Position numbers and translations under genes: made by a program
Assembly: GCA_003023665.1 (NCBI GenBank)
Contig: PXYR01000037.1
Span: 1,093 to 14,473, forward strand
Direction: 5' to 3'
Origin: Bacteroidota bacterium
Lineage (GTDB): Bacteria; Bacteroidota; Bacteroidia; Flavobacteriales; Schleiferiaceae
Length of the DNA stretch: 13,381 nt
Part shown: positions 8,016-13,381 of the stretch, one piece after another
How the letters are laid out: each line of letters opens with the position of its first letter
Numbering within the stretch: the stretch's first letter is position 1
Notes under the pieces: model-generated
Seen by the model: the letters and a program-made list of their open reading frames with translations, nothing else
Told to the model about the DNA's origin: nothing
The model's database searches: none

Positions 8016-9230
8016 CTACAAAGTTTTTGAAAGTAAAAAGGTCATGCCGCTGACCATAGTTAGAATTCCAATGGCAATAAAAGCAGTCCAAGGTGAATTC
8101 GATTGGGCTGCTAAAAAACCTGCAAAAGCACCAAATACATAACCCATATCTCTCCAAAATCTATAGGTTGCGAGTGCCTTAGGCCTCCAAGAAGGATGAC
8201 TAAAGTTGCTAATTCCCACTAAGAAGGTAGGATACACCATAGCAGTACCTATGCCTATAAGTAAGTAAGGGAATATTTCAAGAGTAAGAACAGGGAGTAG
8301 GAACAATCCGGTGGTCTGTAGTAACATCCCATACCCACAAAGCTTATTGATATTGCCATTATTTGAAAGTGGTCCGGTAAATAATTGACCAATTCCCCAA
8401 GAAGCGGCATGAATTCCAGTAAGGTATCCTATAGTGGTGTAGGAGGTATTGAGGGATAGAAGAACAACAGGGAGCACGGCCCAAAGAATACCATCGTTGG
8501 CATTATTGACCATACCGCCAAAACTAATTTTTCTCAAGTCACGGTTTTTTATTGTGGTATGTAAGAATACATTAGAAGGTGCTCCCGCTGAATGTTCATG
8601 TTCTTCTGCTTCAATCAAGGCCCAAGATCTGGTATCTGGGAGGAAAAGCAGACATAGGACTAAAGCAATTACCACGATAAGACCGCTTGCAAATAGGATA
8701 AAACGAAAATCACCATCGGAATCCATGAAAGATGCCGCTATCGCAGATGCCAAGCCAACAGCAACATATCCCGCACTTTCGTTAAGTCCCATTGCCGTTC
8801 CTCTTAATTTTTTGCCTACGATATCTATTTTCATGATTACTGTGGTAGACCAAGTGATTCCTTGGCTTAAACCAAGCGCGATATTTGCTGCAATCGCCAT
8901 CCAAGAGGCATTCATTGTTAGCAAGAAATAAGGGACGAGAGCGGCAATGAGCCACCCCAAGGCAAGCGTCCATTTTCGACCTAAGCTCATGAGTAGGTTG
9001 CCCGTAAATAGATTTGCAACTGCCTTGGAAATTCCAAAGGTTGCCACCATTACCAAGGAAGATTGGACTTCAGGAAGGCTCCAGTTTGAGGTTATTACAG
9101 GGAGAAGGCTTCGCTCAAAACCTACCATAGATCCCACGAATGCACTCATGAGGACTAAAAGAGAAAACAGCGGCCAATTTTCTTTTAAGCCAAGCTGTTT
9201 ATTTTTCAATTTTTTGAATTTTAATTCCAA
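8016..9230 (-). CDS. Major facilitator superfamily (MFS) transporter, substrate unknown
   Basis: 404-residue polytopic membrane protein, the usual size for a 12-helix MFS carrier of the inner membrane. A short basic N terminus (KFKKLKNKQ) precedes the first helix (about residues 20-46). MFS motif A follows helix 2 as GNLLMSLGRK (residues 77-86). Residues around 105-165 (GLSQGITWSTT ... GLNESAGYVAVG) resemble the helix 4-5 region, and the second half starts near GGMVNNANDGILWAVLPV. The frame is closed by TGA just upstream, and the first possible start is TTG at 9230, which overlaps the NhaC-family gene by 32 nt. A second TTG at 9209 (11-nt overlap) is possible; the first ATG (9149) would cut into helix 1. 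It is last in the unit and followed by the shared terminator. The family is clear; sequence alone does not give substrate or direction. Confidence 0.88.
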   Translation of the reverse strand: MELKFKKLKNKQLGLKENWPLFSLLVLMSAFVGSMVGFERSLLPVITSNWSLPEVQSSLVMVATFGISKAVANLFTGNLLMSLGRKWTLALGWLIAALVPYFLLTMNASWMAIAANIALGLSQGITWSTTVIMKIDIVGKKLRGTAMGLNESAGYVAVGLASAIAASFMDSDGDFRFILFASGLIVVIALVLCLLFLPDTRSWALIEAEEHEHSAGAPSNVFLHTTIKNRDLRKISFGGMVNNANDGILWAVLPVVLLSLNTSYTTIGYLTGIHAASWGIGQLFTGPLSNNGNINKLCGYGMLLQTTGLFLLPVLTLEIFPYLLIGIGTAMVYPTFLVGISNFSHPSWRPKALATYRFWRDMGYVFGAFAGFLAAQSNSPWTAFIAIGILTMVSGMTFLLSKTL

Positions 9231-10632
9231 ACCAGGCGTAAATCAAGGTCATTATGGGTGAAATTAAATTAAAGAAGGCGTAAATAAAGTAATCGCCTGT
9301 TGCAACTCCCAAAACAGAACTTTGGTACGCCCCGCAGGTATTCCAAGGAATAAGTACAGAGGTTACCGTACCGCTGTCCTCCAATGTGCGGCTTAAATTT
9401 TCAGGAGCTAACCCTCTTTTTTTATAAACGTCTTTGAACATCCTACCAGGAACTACAATAGCGAGATATTGATCTGAAGCGGTTACATTTAATACACCAC
9501 AGGCTATTAACGTACTCGTAATTAATGATGCCGTATTTTTTGCTAGACCCACAATCGCGTTTGTAATAATGGTAAGAAACCCGCAGGCCTCCATTGCACC
9601 GCCAAAGGCCATTGCACTTAATACAAGCCATACGGTTCCCATCATCCCAGACATCCCTGAACTACTCAGAAGATCGGAAAGAATTGCATTTTCACTTGGA
9701 ATAGCAATCTCACCATACACGCTGCGAAGGGCAGTTTCATAACGTGGAAATTCTCCATTTCCAAGAATAGTCATTACTTCACCTTGAAAGAGTAAGGCCA
9801 TAATTAAGCCGCCTAGAGTACCCATAGCTATAGCTACTAAGGCATCTGTTTTTCGAGAAATGAGAACAATTACGCCAATAGGTACTGCAAAAACCCAAGG
9901 TGTGATGTTGAATGTCTCCTGTATTAAATTTTGAACGGTGGCTATTTCTTCCGCGTTGAGTGCCCCTTCCGCATACTTTAATCCAATTATCGTAAAAAGA
10001 ATTAATGAAATAAGTAGGCTAGGAACAGTAGTGTAAAGCATGTAACGGATATGCGTGAATAAATCCGTTCCGGCCATAGCTGGCGCAAGATTAGTTGTAT
10101 CACTGAGCGGACTCAATTTATCCCCAAAATAGGCGCCTGAGATTACCGCGCCTGCTACTATGGCAACAGGAATTCCCATGGTTTGTCCTATTCCCATCAA
10201 TGCAATTCCTACGGTGGCAGTTGTGCTCCAGGAGGAGCCCGTGCTTAGACTTACCAATGCAGCAATTACGACTGCCGTAGGTAGAAAGAAAGTGGCGTTG
10301 ATTAGCTCTAAACCATAATAAATCATTGCAGGTACAATTCCTCCTACAAGCCACGTTCCTGCTAAACCACCAATTAAAATGAGAATATATATAGCGTTGG
10401 AAGTGTCCTTAACGTTCGCTTTAATCTTGTCAAAGATATCTTGGGATTTTGTGCCATTAATGACACCAATTGCCCCTGCTATAAGCGCAGACAGCAAAAG
10501 AATAACTTGGTTTGAACCAGATAAGGCATCATCTCCATAAACATATCCTACATTGAACCATAACAGTAGCATGAGAATAAGTAATGGACTTAATGCTAGA
10601 GGCAGTTGATAGGAATTCTTTTTTGGATTCAT
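9199..10632 (-). CDS. NhaC-family Na+/H+ antiporter-like membrane carrier
   Basis: 477 residues from the chosen ATG at 10632, with many hydrophobic helices. Family signatures: TGSSWSTTATVG (residues 131-142), GAYFGDKLSPLSDTTNLA (166-183) and, near the C terminus, SDQYLAIVVPGRMF and EDSGTVTSVLIPWNTCGAY. These are hallmark NhaC segments. Characterised members exchange Na+ for H+ or organic acids, and some relatives (MetT group) have been predicted to carry methionine. The ATG start (MNPKKNSYQ) gives a short basic tail before helix 1, as usual for the family; an in-frame TTG at 10662 would add ten residues and begin 1 nt after the preceding stop, which I judge less likely. It lies 31 nt after the cystathionine beta-synthase gene and overlaps the MFS gene, so co-transcription is likely. 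Location next to a sulfur enzyme leaves open whether ions or a metabolite is the main substrate. Confidence 0.9.
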   Translation of the reverse strand: MNPKKNSYQLPLALSPLLILMLLLWFNVGYVYGDDALSGSNQVILLLSALIAGAIGVINGTKSQDIFDKIKANVKDTSNAIYILILIGGLAGTWLVGGIVPAMIYYGLELINATFFLPTAVVIAALVSLSTGSSWSTTATVGIALMGIGQTMGIPVAIVAGAVISGAYFGDKLSPLSDTTNLAPAMAGTDLFTHIRYMLYTTVPSLLISLILFTIIGLKYAEGALNAEEIATVQNLIQETFNITPWVFAVPIGVIVLISRKTDALVAIAMGTLGGLIMALLFQGEVMTILGNGEFPRYETALRSVYGEIAIPSENAILSDLLSSSGMSGMMGTVWLVLSAMAFGGAMEACGFLTIITNAIVGLAKNTASLITSTLIACGVLNVTASDQYLAIVVPGRMFKDVYKKRGLAPENLSRTLEDSGTVTSVLIPWNTCGAYQSSVLGVATGDYFIYAFFNLISPIMTLIYAWFGIKIQKIEK

Positions 10633-10648
10633 GTTGGGCGGATATTTC

Positions 10649-10663
10649 GTTGCTGCGAGCAAC
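10649..10663 (-). other. Short perfect inverted repeat after the cystathionine beta-synthase stop codon
   Basis: On the minus strand the stop codon TAA is followed directly by GTTGCT-CGC-AGCAAC, a 6-bp perfect stem with a 3-nt loop, ending 16 nt before the NhaC ATG. No U-run follows, so it is not an intrinsic terminator. It could affect mRNA processing or translation of the downstream gene, or be chance. It lies in the ten-codon stretch that the alternative TTG start would translate. Confidence 0.35.
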
Positions 10664-12022
10664 TTAGCTCATAGCGGTGATGATATCTTGTTTAGTAATA
10701 ATGTGATAACCGCCTTCAAGTTGAACTAAAACTGCTCTATGACCTTCTTTTACCATTCTTGCTACATCCTCAATACTTGTAGTAATATCAACTACTGGAT
10801 ACGCTTCACTCATCACCTCACCAATAAGCGTATTTGAATTTGGATTATCTAGCATGCAATTTAAGATGCACTGATCGTCAATAGATCCAACAACCTTTCC
10901 TCCTTCAATAACTGGTATTTGAGTAATATCATGAGTCTTCATTAATGAAGCAGCGTTACTCAACGGTGCAGTGGGAGCAACGGTAACTAATGGGAGGTGA
11001 CTGTGACCATCAATGAGATCTTTCGCCAATTTATTGGTTGGCGCTAAAAAACCTCTGTCGCGCATCCAATCGTCATTGTAAACTTTACCCACGTATCGTG
11101 ACCCATGGTCATGGAAAAGAACTACCACCACATCATTAGGGGTTAGTTGTTCCTTCAATTGGCGAAGTCCTTGGAATGCGGATCCGCAGCTGTAACCTAA
11201 GAAAAGACCTTCCTTTTTGGCAAGTTCTCTTGTTGCCAAGGCGCCGTCTTTGTCAGTGACTTTTTCAAAGTAATCAATCACGTCAAAGTCAACATTTTTA
11301 GGTAAGATGTCTTCACCTATCCCTTCTGTGATGTAGCTGTATATCTCTTTTTCATCAAACTCACCAGTTTCATGGTATTTTTTGAATACCGAACCGTACG
11401 TATCAATTCCCCATATTTTAATATTTGGATTTTGCTCCTTGAGGTATTTACCCACACCGGATATGGTACCGCCTGTTCCAACGCCCACAACAAAGTGGGT
11501 GACTTTTCCGTTGGTCTGTTCCCAAATTTCTGGTCCAGTACTTTCGTAATGAGCCATACGATTTCCTAAGTTGTCATACTGATAGGGATAAAATGAATTT
11601 GGAATTTCCTTATTAAGCCTATCTGCTACGCTATAATAACTGTCTGGATGTTCAGGGGCTACATTGGTTGGACAGACAATGACTTCAGCACCCATGGCTC
11701 TGAGTATATCCATCTTTTCTTTACTCTGCTTATCACTGAGGGTACAAATGAGTTTGTATCCTTTGACGATTGCAGCTAAAGCCAATCCCATACCTGTATT
11801 ACCAGAGGTACATTCTATTATGGTACCGCCCGGTTTTAGGTCACCTCTTTTTTCGGCATCTTCAACCATTTTAAGCGCCATTCTATCCTTGACACTGTGA
11901 CCAGGGTTAAAATATTCTACTTTGGCATAGACTGGACAGGGAAAGTCAGCTGCGATTTTATTCAATTTAATCATTGGCGTGTCGCCAATAGTCTCTAGGA
12001 TGCTGTCGTAAATAGGACGCAT
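10664..12022 (-). CDS. Cystathionine beta-synthase, PLP-dependent, with C-terminal CBS-domain pair
   Basis: 452-residue cytoplasmic enzyme of fold-type II PLP family, predicted to join serine and homocysteine to cystathionine in transsulfuration; it may also make cysteine or H2S. Catalytic core residues 1-320: PLP lysine K45 in NPGHSVKDR, substrate loop TSGNTG (72-77), phosphate-binding loop GVGTGGTISG (180-189), and GYSCGSA (276-282) near the PLP ring nitrogen. EGIGEDILP (233-241) and YQYDNLGNRMAHYESTGPEI fit CBS better than O-acetylserine sulfhydrylase (CysK), as does the C-terminal Bateman pair (about 330-452, with IPVIEGGKVVGSID and GHRAVLVQ). The N-terminal haem domain of animal enzymes is absent, as in most bacteria. 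Start ATG at 12022 begins MRPIYDSILETIGDTP, the family's normal start. It is first gene of a likely three-gene unit with two carriers. In some homologues the CBS domains bind adenosyl ligands; whether that holds here is unknown. Confidence 0.94.
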   Translation of the reverse strand: MRPIYDSILETIGDTPMIKLNKIAADFPCPVYAKVEYFNPGHSVKDRMALKMVEDAEKRGDLKPGGTIIECTSGNTGMGLALAAIVKGYKLICTLSDKQSKEKMDILRAMGAEVIVCPTNVAPEHPDSYYSVADRLNKEIPNSFYPYQYDNLGNRMAHYESTGPEIWEQTNGKVTHFVVGVGTGGTISGVGKYLKEQNPNIKIWGIDTYGSVFKKYHETGEFDEKEIYSYITEGIGEDILPKNVDFDVIDYFEKVTDKDGALATRELAKKEGLFLGYSCGSAFQGLRQLKEQLTPNDVVVVLFHDHGSRYVGKVYNDDWMRDRGFLAPTNKLAKDLIDGHSHLPLVTVAPTAPLSNAASLMKTHDITQIPVIEGGKVVGSIDDQCILNCMLDNPNSNTLIGEVMSEAYPVVDITTSIEDVARMVKEGHRAVLVQLEGGYHIITKQDIITAMS

Positions 12023-12043
12023 AAATTAGTTTTTGGGTTGCCC

Positions 12044-12051
12044 CTAAGATA
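12044..12051 (-). promoter_or_regulatory. Candidate flavobacterial -7 promoter element for the cystathionine beta-synthase unit
   Basis: The minus strand reads TATCTTAG, one base from the Bacteroidota consensus TAnnTTTG, 21 nt before the ATG at 12022. The 57-nt gap to the upstream permease gene has no terminator-like hairpin, so read-through from the permease is also possible. No convincing -33 TTG lies at the expected distance, so this is tentative. Confidence 0.33.
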
Positions 12052-12079
12052 CGCAAGTCTCTTTATGAACCCGGAGGAA

Positions 12080-13297
12080 TTAAGAGAAACGAATACTCTT
12101 GATAGGATCTAATCGAGAAATCCATCTAACAGGGAAGCGCAAAACTATAAAGGCAACTACGAGGAACGCTAAATTTGCTGAGATGATCCAGAAATAGTCG
12201 AAGTAAATTGGAGCAGTTGCAATGTAATAGGTAGCAGGATCAAGTTTAATAAGACCAAAGTGCCTTTGAATAAAGCTCGCTCCCAGACCTATGAGGTTGC
12301 CCCAAAGTAATCCTTGAATGAGAATACGAATGCTAAGCCACATAAATATTTGAAGAATCAATGAATCCGCGGCACCCATGGCTTTCAATGTGCCTATCAT
12401 TCGGGTCCTATCAATAATTAAGACTAAAAGTGCAATACATAGATTAGCAATAGCAACAATGAGCACAATACTCAATACAAGCAGAATATTGGTGTCAAAA
12501 AGTTCTAGCCAACCAAAAATGGCTGGGTGCTTAAACTCTAAACTTTGTACATGTAAATTATACGGAACTACAGCGTTCCAATAAGCAGCTATGGTAGTTC
12601 TATTTTCGCTGTCTTGAAGCAGTACGCTATAATGCGTTACACTGTCGTTACGCCAACCGTTTAACCTTCGCACATCGCTAATATTCATTATTAGGTGGTT
12701 GGTATTGAATTCGTCTAAACCTGTTTCAAAAGCACCAAGCACAACAGCATCCCTCAATCGCGGTGCACTTTGCTGGTCTTTAATGGCAACTAAAACAGCG
12801 GTATCTCCAACAGAAAGTGCCAACTTAGAAAGAAGGGTGGAAGATGCATAGATGCCGTATCTGGAATAGTCAAGTGTAGAATTAGTTGAAAAATCGCTCA
12901 GGAACGAATGCAATTTTAAACTATCGTAACCAATGATTTCAATGCCTTCAAAGACGTCTAAATGTGGGTTAATCACCAGTGATGCTTTTCTGATTTCACC
13001 ATAAATATCTTCCACTAAATCATCTTCACTGAAAACAGTTTTTAACGAGTCGCTCAGAAGAATGGCGCCATTATCTCCGGTGCGTCTAACAGAATATTCA
13101 CTTATGTTGATGTCCCCCTCTAATGACCGGAATTGGTCGTTAATTGCTTTTTGAAGGCCTTTTCCCGAAGTAATGGATAAAATAACGAGTGCCATACCTA
13201 AGGCTGTGGCATAAGTACTCAGTCTAAGCAGCGGTTTGATAACAGATGGACCGCCTGACTTTCGTATCTTTTGTGCTATGGAAAAAGCCTCTTTCAT
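12080..13297 (-). CDS. LolC/LolE-type ABC transporter permease (FtsX family)
   Basis: 405 residues, close to the roughly 400 of LolC/LolE. The layout is that of the family: a short cytoplasmic N terminus (IAQKIRKSGG), helix 1 at about residues 29-46 (YATALGMALVILS), a large periplasmic domain, then three helices in the C-terminal FtsX domain, beginning with LLVLSIVLIVAIANL. After the second helix comes RTRMIGTLKAMGA, matching the conserved cytoplasmic coupling segment (R..EIG.LKA.GA) that contacts the ATPase. Such permeases extract lipoproteins from the inner membrane or act as mechanotransmitters; the lipoprotein role is inferred. No ATPase (LolD-like) gene is visible in the window. Start is ATG at 13297, with no Shine-Dalgarno sequence, as usual in Bacteroidota. 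The 5' end overlaps a probable divergent gene by 20 nt if both starts are right. Confidence 0.9.
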   Translation of the reverse strand: MKEAFSIAQKIRKSGGPSVIKPLLRLSTYATALGMALVILSITSGKGLQKAINDQFRSLEGDINISEYSVRRTGDNGAILLSDSLKTVFSEDDLVEDIYGEIRKASLVINPHLDVFEGIEIIGYDSLKLHSFLSDFSTNSTLDYSRYGIYASSTLLSKLALSVGDTAVLVAIKDQQSAPRLRDAVVLGAFETGLDEFNTNHLIMNISDVRRLNGWRNDSVTHYSVLLQDSENRTTIAAYWNAVVPYNLHVQSLEFKHPAIFGWLELFDTNILLVLSIVLIVAIANLCIALLVLIIDRTRMIGTLKAMGAADSLILQIFMWLSIRILIQGLLWGNLIGLGASFIQRHFGLIKLDPATYYIATAPIYFDYFWIISANLAFLVVAFIVLRFPVRWISRLDPIKSIRFS

Positions 13298-13381
13298 ATT
13301 GGTGCAAGTTAGAATAACTCTTGCTTTGTTTTTAGTCCTGAACTTAACCTTTTCTCTTCAAGCTCAGGAGGCATATGTTCC
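13278..13381 (+). CDS. N-terminal fragment of a probable secreted protein with Sec signal peptide (3'-partial)
   Basis: An open plus-strand frame runs from ATG at 13278 to the window edge and gives MEKASFILVQVRITL followed by ALFLVLNLTFSLQAQEAYV. The basic residue, a hydrophobic core of about 15 residues rich in L, F and V, and the SLQAQ-E end make a typical Bacteroidota Sec signal peptide, with cleavage likely after QAQ or LQA. The first 20 nt overlap the 5' end of the divergent permease gene; starts at TTG 13299 or GTG 13302 would avoid the overlap but are weaker codons. Only 34 codons are visible, so function is unknown. The competing reading is a minus-strand gene tail ending in TAA at 13309-13311, 11 nt before the permease ATG. 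Confidence 0.55.
   Translation, partial: MEKASFILVQVRITLALFLVLNLTFSLQAQEAYV

Noticed and set aside
8449..8931. 160-codon plus-strand ORF opposite the MFS transporter
   Set aside because: Its translation is antisense to transmembrane helices and shows no family motifs; the minus strand carries clear MFS signatures throughout.
13309..13381. Minus-strand gene tail ending 11 nt before the permease ATG
   Set aside because: The 23 open codons (start EHMPPELEEKR) show no recognisable family, whereas the opposite strand reads as a convincing signal peptide. Kept only as an alternative.

Overview
The window looks like chromosomal DNA of a Bacteroidota member, most likely a marine-type flavobacterium in the broad Flavobacteriales/Cryomorphaceae sense. 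Three things point there: moderate-to-low GC, starts without Shine-Dalgarno sequences, and a giant surface protein ending in a type IX secretion system (T9SS) type A sorting domain with the YPNP motif. The family level is an inference; no rRNA or other taxonomic marker is present.

Region 1 (1-7957, + strand) is one enormous gene that runs off the left edge. Its visible product is 2651 residues: eight consecutive MAM-like + fibronectin-III modules of about 271-284 residues, a Cys-rich domain with a FGDGW motif, three PKD domains and the T9SS sorting domain. The modules form a higher-order repeat. A block of three different modules (A-B-C, 2496 bp, 832 codons) is present twice in direct tandem with no nucleotide difference seen, followed by two diverged modules (D, E) present once. 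This is the most striking feature of the window: either a very recent in-frame amplification or an assembly effect.

Region 2 (7958-8015) is a short convergent intergenic gap holding a hairpin terminator with an A-run on one side and a T-run on the other, so it can serve both flanking transcription units.

Region 3 (8016-12022, - strand) is a compact three-gene unit transcribed as cystathionine beta-synthase, then an NhaC-family antiporter, then an MFS transporter. Spacing is 31 nt between the first two genes, and the last two overlap by 32 nt. The set joins a PLP enzyme of sulfur amino-acid metabolism to two membrane carriers, which raises the possibility that the carriers handle sulfur metabolites; that is inference.

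Region 4 (12023-13381) contains a LolC/LolE-type FtsX permease (- strand). At the right edge lies the probable first 34 codons of a divergent secreted protein with a Sec signal peptide, whose 5' end overlaps the permease's 5' end. There is no gene-free stretch over 300 bases, no tRNA or rRNA, no CRISPR array and no recognisable insertion sequence.
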